6,777 bases of DNA from Nitrososphaerota archaeon (GTDB lineage Archaea; Thermoproteota; Nitrososphaeria; Nitrososphaerales; Nitrosopumilaceae). The stretch is taken from NCBI GenBank assembly GCA_022573065.1, contig JACZUQ010000010.1, positions 15,542-22,318 on the forward strand, read 5' to 3'. The stretch's first letter is position 1; every line of letters starts with the position of its first letter. Position numbers and translations under genes: made by a program. The notes under the pieces are model-generated. The model ran no database searches, had not been told where the DNA came from, and saw nothing but the letters and a program-made list of their open reading frames with translations. This document shows positions 1 to 5,810 of this stretch, one piece after another.

Positions 1-213
1 TTACCGATAGGCATGACTGTACAATGGATAAACGAGGATGAAACAATACACACTGTAACAAGTGGTACTCCAGATGGAGGTACAACAGGAATTTTTGATT
101 CTAGTATTATTGATGCAGGAAATTCATATACATATACATTTGATTCTGCAGGAACATTTGATTACTACTGTATAGTGCATCCCTGGATGATTGGTTCAGT
201 AATCGTTGAATAG
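1..213 (+). CDS. Cupredoxin (small blue-copper protein), C-terminal part
   Basis: The frame is open from the first base, so the 5' end lies outside the window; 70 residues are visible. They show the cupredoxin copper site: a first His (codon 49-51) in IHTVTSG, then the C-terminal cluster YYCIVHPWM giving Cys (169-171), His (178-180) and Met (187-189). This His, Cys-x2-His-x2-Met pattern is that of plastocyanin/azurin-type type-1 copper centres. Such proteins carry single electrons, usually outside the membrane, and are abundant in ammonia-oxidising archaea, where copper proteins replace cytochrome c. Whether there is a signal peptide, membrane anchor or further domain cannot be seen. An ATG at 13 is in frame but falls inside the beta-sandwich, so it is unlikely to be the true start. 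Family assignment is firm; the redox partner is unknown. Confidence 0.88.
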   Translation, partial: LPIGMTVQWINEDETIHTVTSGTPDGGTTGIFDSSIIDAGNSYTYTFDSAGTFDYYCIVHPWMIGSVIVE

Positions 214-215
214 TT

Positions 216-614
216 TTGCACTTAGTTCTAACAGAAGCACAAAGACAAATACTTTCTATAGAAGCTATTGATAAAAAACCAAATGAATGTTGTGCTTTAT
301 TATTTGGAAAAAAAGATAATGATAAGATTCTAGTCAATGAGATATATATTGCAGAAAATATTGAAAAATCACCTCTAAATTTTACAATTTCAAACGAGCA
401 GTTGATTCAAGGTTATAAAATGGCTGGAGATAAAGGACTAGAAGTTATTGGCATCTTTCATTCTCATCCAGATTCAGATCCATATCCCTCTGCTACTGAT
501 AAAAAATTTATGGAACTTAATCCAGTTGCATGGGTGATTTTCTCAGTTATGACTAAGGAATTCAAAGCTTACATGCTTGAATCAGAGTTAATCACAATAC
601 CAATTGTCACATAG
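216..614 (+). CDS. JAMM/MPN-domain metalloprotease (Mov34/PAD-1 family)
   Basis: A 132-residue single-domain protein with the complete JAMM zinc site: Glu24 in PNECCALLFG, then H82-S-H84, seven residues, Ser92, two residues, Asp95 (H-x-H-x7-S-x2-D). Stand-alone archaeal and bacterial proteins of this size cleave isopeptide or C-terminal peptide bonds next to ubiquitin-like proteins (archaeal SAMPs) or release cysteine from CysO-like carriers (Mec). No ubiquitin-like, E1-like or cysteine synthase gene is in the window, so the substrate is open. The start is TTG at 216, two nucleotides after the cupredoxin stop. The sequence from there (HLVLTEAQRQIL) matches where the fold normally begins, and no ATG lies nearby. 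With no TATA-like element at the right distance, cotranscription with the cupredoxin is likely. The stop lies 1 nt from that of the convergent gene. Confidence 0.88.
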   Translation: MHLVLTEAQRQILSIEAIDKKPNECCALLFGKKDNDKILVNEIYIAENIEKSPLNFTISNEQLIQGYKMAGDKGLEVIGIFHSHPDSDPYPSATDKKFMELNPVAWVIFSVMTKEFKAYMLESELITIPIVT

Positions 615-615
615 A

Positions 616-1014
616 TTATTTTTTCTTAAAGGTAACATTAATCCCATTTTTTAATTCTGATAGAATTTTCTTATCAGGTTTTAGGATCTTTCCAATAACA
701 TTAACTGGAGAATAAGGCTTGATTTCATTTTTGGTTCCTATAGGTGTGGGTCCATAAAACAAACAAATTGCTTTACCTGTTGGCCAATATGCTACATCAT
801 ACAATTCTACTAAATCTTTTGCGTTTTCTTCATCAACATTAATTGGAGATTCGTTTGTGTAGATTTCTTCTCCCCACAAATTTACTCCTAGGGTAAAAGG
901 TAAATTTTGTAGAAATGATTTGACTGTTTTTGGACACATGGTATCGTCTAATTCCAAATCAATGTTTTTGAATTTTGGAATATCGACTTTAATCGTGTGT
1001 TTCACGATTGGCAT
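616..1014 (-). CDS. Cyclophilin-like fold protein (DUF369/TM1367 type)
   Basis: A 132-residue protein beginning with ATG at 1014. Two blocks are typical of the Cyclophil_like family: NLWGEEIYTN (residues 45-54), and DVAYWPTGKAICLFYGPTP (73-91), ending in the Gly-Pro-Thr-Pro turn. The family has a minimal cyclophilin-type beta barrel, but peptidyl-prolyl isomerase activity has not been established for it as far as I know, so the function is open. There is no signal peptide or membrane segment, so it is probably cytoplasmic. The C-terminus is lysine-rich (KKK), and its codons supply a T-run on the opposite strand just beyond the JAMM stop. The gene is divergent from the DUF2024 gene, with only 40 nt between the two start codons. 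Confidence 0.82.
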   Translation of the reverse strand: MPIVKHTIKVDIPKFKNIDLELDDTMCPKTVKSFLQNLPFTLGVNLWGEEIYTNESPINVDEENAKDLVELYDVAYWPTGKAICLFYGPTPIGTKNEIKPYSPVNVIGKILKPDKKILSELKNGINVTFKKK

Positions 1015-1023
1015 AATTCTTTG

Positions 1024-1033
1024 AAATAAATAT
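1024..1033 (+). promoter_or_regulatory. TATA box of the DUF2024 gene
   Basis: AAATAAATAT is centred about 26 nt before the ATG at 1055. That is the archaeal TATA-to-start spacing, so the transcript should be leaderless. Called by spacing and composition only. Confidence 0.5.
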
Positions 1034-1043
1034 CCCTTACTTT

Positions 1044-1053
1044 CTATAATTAA
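1044..1053 (-). promoter_or_regulatory. TATA-like element of the cyclophilin-like gene
   Basis: Read on the minus strand, TTAATTATAG is centred about 34 nt upstream of the ATG at 1014, which predicts a start site with a leader of roughly 8 nt. It interleaves with the plus-strand promoter in the same 40-bp gap, and the A+T-rich context makes the exact box uncertain. Confidence 0.35.
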
Positions 1054-1054
1054 T

Positions 1055-1312
1055 ATGGAAATTCATGTATACGATACATACGTCAAAGCAGCAGATGGTC
1101 ACACAATGCATTTTGATGTTATCACAAAAGAACAAGATCATGAAAAGGCAATAGATTATGCAAAAAAATGGTTATCAAGTATTGGAGAAGGAGATTCCAA
1201 AGTGACTACAGAAGAATGTCAATTCTGTCATTCTCAAAGTGCCCCAGACCCTGTTTCACAAGCAATAGAAAAAGATGGGTATTTCATCCAAAAAATGGAT
1301 GGCTGTCCTTAA
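1055..1312 (+). CDS. DUF2024 family protein
   Basis: An 85-residue protein recognised over its whole length as DUF2024 (PF09630): it opens with MEIHVYDTYVKAADGHTMHF, then DVITKEQD, AIDYAKKWL, the Cys-rich block EECQFCHS (Cys55, Cys58, His59) and a C-terminal GYFIQKMDGC (Cys84). The Cys55-x2-Cys58-His59 cluster with Cys84 could bind metal or act in thiol chemistry, but that is inference; the family has no assigned function. It has no signal peptide or membrane segment. The family is best known from bacteria, including nitrifiers, so an old bacterial origin is possible but not shown by anything in the sequence. It has its own promoter upstream and a T-rich terminator downstream, which suggests a monocistronic unit. 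Confidence 0.85.
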   Translation: MEIHVYDTYVKAADGHTMHFDVITKEQDHEKAIDYAKKWLSSIGEGDSKVTTEECQFCHSQSAPDPVSQAIEKDGYFIQKMDGCP

Positions 1313-1313
1313 G

Positions 1314-1326
1314 TTCTTTTTTATTT
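1314..1326 (+). terminator. T-rich terminator after the DUF2024 gene
   Basis: The run TTCTTTTTTATTT begins 2 nt after the DUF2024 stop. Archaeal termination needs only a U-rich tract without a hairpin, and the next gene has its own promoter immediately afterwards. Confidence 0.5.
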
Positions 1327-1344
1327 GTTTAAACGGAAAAACTT

Positions 1345-1352
1345 TTTTTATT
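1345..1352 (+). promoter_or_regulatory. TATA-like element of the 64-residue Cys/His protein
   Basis: TTTTTATT lies about 25 nt before the ATG at 1373, with an A-rich stretch (GGAAAAAC) just upstream in the BRE position. This placement argues that 1325-1372 is promoter rather than coding sequence. Confidence 0.45.
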
Positions 1353-1372
1353 CTTTTTTTATAAGATTATAC

Positions 1373-1567
1373 ATGGAATTGCATCCTTATGCAAGATTAT
1401 CAATTGAGGGAGATAAAAAGACCAGATGGATTTGTGGTTGTTTTGAAACAATAGATGGTTTCTTCAAATTTTGTTCAGAACACAATTCTTCACTAAAAAG
1501 AGCAATAGAATCTCAAATTGATGAACTTGATATGACAATAGTTGTAGATGAAAAAGTACCGAGCTAA
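1373..1567 (+). CDS. Small conserved-looking Cys/His protein, function unknown
   Basis: I do not recognise this 64-residue protein. It begins MELHPYARLS and has the pattern Cys21-Gly-Cys23, ten residues, Cys34-x2-His37 (WICGCFETIDGFFKFCSEHN). This looks like one small metal-binding or zinc-ribbon-like knuckle, followed by an amphipathic helix (LKRAIESQIDEL) and a short acidic tail. The frame could be extended back to a TTG at 1325, but the extra 16 residues are a Phe/Lys-rich translation of the promoter T-tracts, and the ATG at 1373 fits a leaderless transcript. Its stop (TAA, 1565-1567) overlaps the stop of the convergent pyrophosphatase by 3-4 nt. It could be a nucleic-acid or protein-binding accessory factor; that is a guess. 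Confidence 0.65.
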   Translation: MELHPYARLSIEGDKKTRWICGCFETIDGFFKFCSEHNSSLKRAIESQIDELDMTIVVDEKVPS

Positions 1568-3603
1568 ATAGCAAGTACTGCAATAAATGCAGAAACAAAG
1601 ACAATTGCCACTGTATTTAATAATTTTATTACAGTATTCAAAGCAGGACCTGCTGTATCCTTGTAAGGATCACCTATAATATCACCCACAACTGCAACCT
1701 TATGAATTTCACTGCCTCTTTCTCCTTTCATCTCTATCAACTTCTTAGCATTATCCCATGCACCTCCTGTATTTACAAGATGAAAAGCAAGGAAAATTCC
1801 AGTAACAACTGCTCCCATTAAAAGACCAGCCACTGCAGTTGGTCCAAGTAAAATTCCTAATACAATAGGTGCTGAAATAGCGATGCTTGCAGTTTTCCAA
1901 AGTTCTTTAATTGATGCAACAGTTGCAATGTCCACACATTTTGCATAGTCTGGTTTTGATTTTCCTAAAAGGATTCCTGGATTTTCTTTAAATTGTCTTC
2001 TTACTTCATCTACTAATTTAGATGCTGCTTTAGTTACACCGTTGATTAGTTGTCCAGTTATGAAAAATGGAAGTAGTCCTCCAACTAAAAGCCCAATTAC
2101 TACTGTAGGATTAGTTAAGCTATAATCTAATTCTAAGACTCCTTCAAATATATGAGCTGCTTCAAACTGGAATGCTTGAATCATGGCAAGAGCAGCTAAT
2201 GCTGCACTAGCAATAGCAAAACCTTTGGTGATTGCCTTTGTAGTATTTCCGGCCGCATCAATTTCATCAGTAACTTTACGACTTTCCTCTCCCATTCCAG
2301 TCATTTCTACGATACCACCTGCATTATCTGCAATTGGACCAAATGCGTCAATACTTAGAACAATTCCAGCAAGGCTTAACATAGCCATCGCAGTTAATGA
2401 TGTCCCAAAAATGCCATACAAGATAGGATCTGCGCCTTCGGGTGCAAATGTTGAAGAAATACTAAATGATACCATTATTGCAACTACAAGTGCAATCATA
2501 AATGGTCCAGTTGATTGTAATCCTTTGACGATCCCCATCAATGTTAATGATGCATAACCCCATTTTGCAGAGTCAGCAATTTCCTTAACGGGACCATATT
2601 TGATATTTGTAAACCTGTCAGTAATCTTTTGAATAACAGGAACTAGAATAACTCCAATTACAGTTGCACCAAATAGACCATAAGCTGCTGCAGAGTCTCC
2701 AATGAATTGAGTAGTAAAAACAAAATTAAGGCTAATAGCTATTCCAGCTGAAACATAAAATGAACGATTCAATGGTTTCATAACATCTGTAATATTCTTA
2801 GAACCAACAATTACTACACCAATAATTGAGGCTATCATTCCAGAGGCTCCAATTAAGATTGGATAAAGAAATAATTCTGGAGCGCCTATTAAAGCAGCAA
2901 TTAGTAAAGCGGCAAGTAATGTAACTATGTAAGATTCGTAAATATCTGAACCCATTCCAGCAGCATCACCAACATTGTCCCCTACATTGTCTGCAATGGT
3001 GGCAGGGTTTCGAGGATCATCTTCTGGAATATTTGCTTCAATCTTTCCTACCAAGTCTGCACCCATATCTGCAGCTTTTGTGAATATACCGCCTCCAATT
3101 CTTATGAATAATGCAATAAGACTCGCACCAATTCCAACACCTGCTATGGTAATTGGATCGGGGAAAATTAGATAAAGTCCAGTAATTGCCATTAGAGCCA
3201 TAGCAGGAACTGCAAGACCAACAGTGGCGCCACCTCTAAATGCCACGACAAAAGTTTTACCAAGACCACTGCTGCTAAGATTAGCCGCCCTTACAGCAGC
3301 TTTTACAGTAATTTTTAGGGAAATAATTCCTGCTATTGCAGAAAGTGTTGCTCCTACTGCAAAAGCAATGCCATTTGAAGGTTGCAAAAAAGCACCAATA
3401 ATTACAGCTAGACCAATAGATATCGGAATAATAATTTTCATTTCACGTTTTACAAATGCTGCTGCACCAACCTTTACAGCATTTGAAATTTCCAACATCT
3501 CTTTTGTTCCAGGAGATTGTTTTGAAACCCATACTGCAAGACCCCCAGCAACAAGAAAAGAAGCAAGTACTGCCCCAATAGGCAGAAATTCTTGTAAATT
3601 CAT
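1564..3603 (-). CDS. hppA: Membrane-bound H+-translocating pyrophosphatase, K+-independent type
   Basis: A 679-residue integral membrane protein of about 16 helices, the usual length for the family. It hydrolyses PPi from biosynthesis and pumps H+ out of the cytoplasm. The PPi/Mg site is intact: D183-x3-K187-x-E189 in GADLVGKIE, EDDPRNP (194-200), DNVGDNVGD (205-213), DAFGPIADNAGG (419-430), NTGGAWDNAKK (611-621) and GDPYKDTAGPALN (644-656). GNTTKAITKG (452-461) has Lys456 and Thr459 where K+-dependent enzymes have Ala and Gly, the established marker of K+-independent H+-PPases. It would conserve energy from PPi released in amino-acid activation and polymer synthesis, useful in an energy-limited autotroph. 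It is monocistronic, with a strong TATA box before the ATG at 3603, and its 3' end overlaps the convergent small gene. Confidence 0.97.
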   Translation of the reverse strand: MNLQEFLPIGAVLASFLVAGGLAVWVSKQSPGTKEMLEISNAVKVGAAAFVKREMKIIIPISIGLAVIIGAFLQPSNGIAFAVGATLSAIAGIISLKITVKAAVRAANLSSSGLGKTFVVAFRGGATVGLAVPAMALMAITGLYLIFPDPITIAGVGIGASLIALFIRIGGGIFTKAADMGADLVGKIEANIPEDDPRNPATIADNVGDNVGDAAGMGSDIYESYIVTLLAALLIAALIGAPELFLYPILIGASGMIASIIGVVIVGSKNITDVMKPLNRSFYVSAGIAISLNFVFTTQFIGDSAAAYGLFGATVIGVILVPVIQKITDRFTNIKYGPVKEIADSAKWGYASLTLMGIVKGLQSTGPFMIALVVAIMVSFSISSTFAPEGADPILYGIFGTSLTAMAMLSLAGIVLSIDAFGPIADNAGGIVEMTGMGEESRKVTDEIDAAGNTTKAITKGFAIASAALAALAMIQAFQFEAAHIFEGVLELDYSLTNPTVVIGLLVGGLLPFFITGQLINGVTKAASKLVDEVRRQFKENPGILLGKSKPDYAKCVDIATVASIKELWKTASIAISAPIVLGILLGPTAVAGLLMGAVVTGIFLAFHLVNTGGAWDNAKKLIEMKGERGSEIHKVAVVGDIIGDPYKDTAGPALNTVIKLLNTVAIVFVSAFIAVLAI

Positions 3604-3630
3604 TTTATATCTGCATGCCTATACCTGGGA

Positions 3631-3638
3631 AATATAAA
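3631..3638 (-). promoter_or_regulatory. TATA box of the pyrophosphatase gene
   Basis: TTTATATT on the minus strand is centred about 31 nt before the ATG at 3603, predicting a leader of only a few nucleotides. It is the best-looking TATA box in the window, fitting a highly expressed gene. Confidence 0.6.
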
Positions 3639-3661
3639 TCATAGAAAATTCTCTGAAGAAT

Positions 3662-4024
3662 TTACTTTTTTTTTCTATAAGGGAGAAAGGTTTTTCCTTT
3701 AAGTCCTTGTCGAACCAATTTATTAAATCGGCGACCATGACTTAGATATTGGAATCGCATATGGATCAACTCATGTACAATAGTATTGTCTAATGATTTT
3801 TGATCAACAATTTTTCTAATATTTAAGAAAATTAAGTTTTCTTGCATATATGCAACTCCGTAATATTTGTAAGCAGATGTTCTTCTTCCTTCAGTCATTT
3901 CTTTTGGCATTTCTAAAACCTCTTTTGTCGTAAATAGAACTTTAGGTTCTAGTATAGAAAAACGATTTGCATAGATTCCAACTTTTTCTAAAATTTCCAG
4001 TTTAATTTCAGGATCTAATTTCAT
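3662..4024 (-). CDS. Small HEXXH metalloprotease, SprT/DUF45-like
   Basis: A 120-residue protein with a zincin site: H84-E85-L-I-H88, then seven residues and His96 in HGRRFNKLV (96-104). A hydrophobic strand (NLIFLNIRKIV) and helix (DNTIVHEL) precede it. HEXXH followed by HGxxF is the layout of SprT-like and YgjP/DUF45-like peptidases, with the last His as third zinc ligand. There is no C-terminal Cys4 zinc ribbon of the kind found in classic SprT proteins. The protein ends in a basic RKKK tail. No signal peptide or membrane segment is visible, so it is probably cytoplasmic. SprT relatives include proteases acting on DNA-protein crosslinks, but that role is not shown here. The exact subfamily is uncertain. 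The start is ATG 4024, which fits a leaderless transcript. Confidence 0.75.
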   Translation of the reverse strand: MKLDPEIKLEILEKVGIYANRFSILEPKVLFTTKEVLEMPKEMTEGRRTSAYKYYGVAYMQENLIFLNIRKIVDQKSLDNTIVHELIHMRFQYLSHGRRFNKLVRQGLKGKTFLPYRKKK

Positions 4025-4046
4025 GTTGCTGTTTCATAGATACATT

Positions 4047-4054
4047 GTTTATTA
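4047..4054 (-). promoter_or_regulatory. TATA-like element of the HEXXH protease gene
   Basis: TAATAAAC on the minus strand is centred about 26 nt before the ATG at 4024, the spacing expected for a leaderless archaeal transcript. Confidence 0.45.
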
Positions 4055-4110
4055 GCAAATGTCAATTCTTGCATCAGAGTTTGTTTATTTTGATTTGGTA
4101 AATTTTGAAT

Positions 4111-4178
4111 TAACAGGGTCAGAGATTTTAGTAGTGTAATCATTAATCATACAGCCACCGTCTCATCATACCCCATTA
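4111..4178 (-). ncRNA. C/D box guide sRNA (2'-O-methylation guide)
   Basis: Read on the minus strand: C box ATGATGA (4169-4163), a 12-nt guide (4162-4151), D' box ATGA (4150-4147), a 3-nt spacer, C' box ATGATTA (4143-4137), a 14-nt guide (4136-4123) and D box CTGA (4122-4119). C to D spans 51 nt, typical of archaeal C/D sRNAs. Flanks TAATGGGG (4178-4171) and CCCTGTTA (4118-4111) pair over 8 bp (six Watson-Crick, two G-U). This leaves the 3-nt bulge T4170-A4169-T4168 and the tandem G-A pairs that define the L7Ae kink-turn. In the internal motif, D' position 1 is A and C' position 6 is T, so the usual C-G pair is replaced by A-U. By the fifth-nucleotide rule, the targets would be the fifth base of ACAGCCACCGUC and of AGAUUUUAGUAGUG; I cannot assign them to an RNA. 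The 5' helix overlaps the dephospho-CoA kinase stop, so it may be processed from that mRNA. Confidence 0.72.
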
Positions 4179-4673
4179 ATTCATAGAATCTAGTATTAAT
4201 TGTGTTTTTTTTCGAATATTTTCATCAATTTTGACTATTACTAGTCCCTCATTAGGTTGTCCATACATTACAACAGAGTTTTCTGGAGCATAGAGGCATA
4301 CAGGAATTACGAGCAAATCTTCTTCACCATTAATGGTAATTCTTACAGGAGGTTTAAGTGTAAAGGAATTTTTAATCACCTCAATACTTTGTTTAGTAAT
4401 TTCACCTGCAGGGTTATTGCAGGAGATATTAGATACAACCTTTGTAGAAGATGGAGGAGTTCGCTTTGATCTTTTTTCTTGAGAATCAATTATCTGTAGA
4501 GATGGAATTATACCAAATTGTAGCATGTTTTCAGTTGTTGCATCACCAACTGTGATTATGTAGGAATTCAAAGGCACACGCTTCAAAACATTGTCTTTAG
4601 TTACTTGATTATCAGGAAGAAGAATACCTAATGGAGTCTTTAGTTGTTCACGAAGATTTTCCGGTAATTTCAC
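4176..4673 (-). CDS. GTP-dependent dephospho-CoA kinase (DUF359)
   Basis: Catalyses the last step of archaeal CoA synthesis, phosphorylating dephospho-CoA at the ribose 3'-OH with GTP; the family was assigned from the Thermococcus kodakarensis enzyme and is unrelated to bacterial CoaE. With a GTG start at 4673 it has 165 residues. Visible family blocks are LPENLREQLKTPLG at the N-terminus, ITVGDATTENM (about 40-50), LQIIDSQEKRSKR (59-71), GEEDLLVIP (116-124) and YGQPNEGLVIVKID (137-150); the acidic residues in these blocks are the expected catalytic and GTP-site positions. An ATG at 4754 in the same frame would add 27 residues unlike the family and overlap the upstream gene by 67 nt. The GTG lies 14 nt after the Mrp stop with AGGA (4689-4686) upstream, and the family begins at LPE. 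It is cytoplasmic and probably cotranscribed with the Mrp gene. Confidence 0.85.
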   Translation of the reverse strand: MKLPENLREQLKTPLGILLPDNQVTKDNVLKRVPLNSYIITVGDATTENMLQFGIIPSLQIIDSQEKRSKRTPPSSTKVVSNISCNNPAGEITKQSIEVIKNSFTLKPPVRITINGEEDLLVIPVCLYAPENSVVMYGQPNEGLVIVKIDENIRKKTQLILDSMN

Positions 4674-4687
4674 AGAAATCTTTTGTC

Positions 4688-5779
4688 CTAATTTGTAGAT
4701 GGTGTTGCCTCTGCCTTCATTTCTTCTTGTAGTTTTGCTGCAAGAATACTGCATTGTGCTGCAAGATTTTTTGCTGAAATTCTAAAGGCTTCAGCACTAG
4801 GAGATTCAGGAGCTGTAATCACAACAGGTTTTCCTTTATCTGAACCTTCCATAATACCAGGGTGTAAGGGAATTTCTCCAATAAATGGAACATTGAATTT
4901 TTCACTAATTTTTTTTGCTCCACCTTGTCCAAAAATATAATGTTTTTCATTGCAGTTTGGACAAACAAATGAGCTCATATTTTCGATAACTCCTATAATT
5001 GGAACATTTAGTTTATTGAACATTCCAATTGCTTTAACTGCTATATTACTTGCAACTTCTTGTGGAGTTGTTACAACTAAAATTCCAGTAATTGGAATAG
5101 TTTGAGCTAAAGTTAAAGGAATGTCTCCAGTACCTGGTGGGAGGTCAACTATTAGATAATCAAGATCACTCCAGTTAGTATCAACTAAAAATTGTTTTAA
5201 GATTCCAGAAATTATTGGACCTCTGTAAATTGCTGCTTGATGTTCTTGTTCTGCAAAAAATCCAAAAGATACTACTTTTAATCCGTTAGATTCAACTGGT
5301 TGAAGTTTATTGTCTGTTACTTCCATGTTAGCTTTACCCATTCCTAACATCAAAGGTATACTTGGACCATAAACATCTGCATCTAAAAGACCAACCTTAG
5401 CACCAGTTTGTGATAACACTAATGCTATATTTAGAGAAACAGTTGTTTTACCTACGCCTCCTTTTCCGCTTGCTACCCCAATAATATTTTTTACAGTAGC
5501 CATTGCAGTATCTGCATCAAGTGAACGTCCTTCCATAACTTTAGCAGTAACTTTCATATCAAAATTGTTAATTCCATCAAGTCCATCAATAGCTTTTCTG
5601 ACATCATCTTCAATCTCTACATTGAAGGGACAAGCAGGAGTGGTTAATTCAAGTGTAAATTTCAAGTTTCCTGAGTTTAGTTCTAAATCTTTAATCATGC
5701 CCATAGAGACAATGTCTTTTTTAAGATCAGGATCAATTACGGTACTCAATTTTTCTAAAACTTGATCAACGCCAACCAT
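4688..5779 (-). CDS. Mrp/NBP35-family Fe-S carrier P-loop ATPase with N-terminal MIP18 domain
   Basis: A 363-residue protein (also called ApbC/Mrp) that binds and passes on [4Fe-4S] clusters to apo-proteins in the cytoplasm. Residues 1-85 form a MIP18/DUF59 domain with the reactive Cys50 in TPACPF. The ATPase domain starts near 98 with the deviant Walker A GKGGVGKTT (105-113), including signature Lys106, then LLDADVYGPSIP (131-142) and Walker B DLPPGTGD (212-219). Cys273-x2-Cys276 (FVCPNCNEKH) is the cluster-bridging motif across the dimer. The C-terminal tail is Ala/Glu-rich. Domain order and length match archaeal and bacterial Mrp proteins. The start is ATG 5779, which suits the MIP18 N-terminus and a leaderless promoter. 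It is the first gene of an apparent two-gene operon with the dephospho-CoA kinase, ending in or near the C/D sRNA. A likely job is maturation of the many Fe-S enzymes of this autotroph. Confidence 0.95.
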   Translation of the reverse strand: MVGVDQVLEKLSTVIDPDLKKDIVSMGMIKDLELNSGNLKFTLELTTPACPFNVEIEDDVRKAIDGLDGINNFDMKVTAKVMEGRSLDADTAMATVKNIIGVASGKGGVGKTTVSLNIALVLSQTGAKVGLLDADVYGPSIPLMLGMGKANMEVTDNKLQPVESNGLKVVSFGFFAEQEHQAAIYRGPIISGILKQFLVDTNWSDLDYLIVDLPPGTGDIPLTLAQTIPITGILVVTTPQEVASNIAVKAIGMFNKLNVPIIGVIENMSSFVCPNCNEKHYIFGQGGAKKISEKFNVPFIGEIPLHPGIMEGSDKGKPVVITAPESPSAEAFRISAKNLAAQCSILAAKLQEEMKAEATPSTN

Positions 5780-5800
5780 AGGTTAAAAAATCCCAATTAC

Positions 5801-5810
5801 ATTATTTAAA
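5801..5810 (-). promoter_or_regulatory. TATA box of the Mrp-dephospho-CoA kinase operon
   Basis: TTTAAATAAT on the minus strand is centred about 26 nt before the ATG at 5779, so transcription should begin at or next to the start codon. Confidence 0.6.

Noticed and set aside
107..337. Minus-strand frame across the cupredoxin-JAMM junction
   Set aside because: It is antisense to the copper-ligand cluster and the JAMM N-terminus, both conserved; no recognisable protein features.
2183..2557. Open plus-strand frame inside the pyrophosphatase gene
   Set aside because: It is antisense to strongly conserved pyrophosphatase motifs; its Ala/Pro/Ile-rich translation is what the reverse of a membrane protein gives. 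The same applies to 2975-3175 and 3224-3637.
4257..4469. Plus-strand frame inside the dephospho-CoA kinase gene
   Set aside because: Antisense to conserved DUF359 blocks, no promoter or ribosome binding site.
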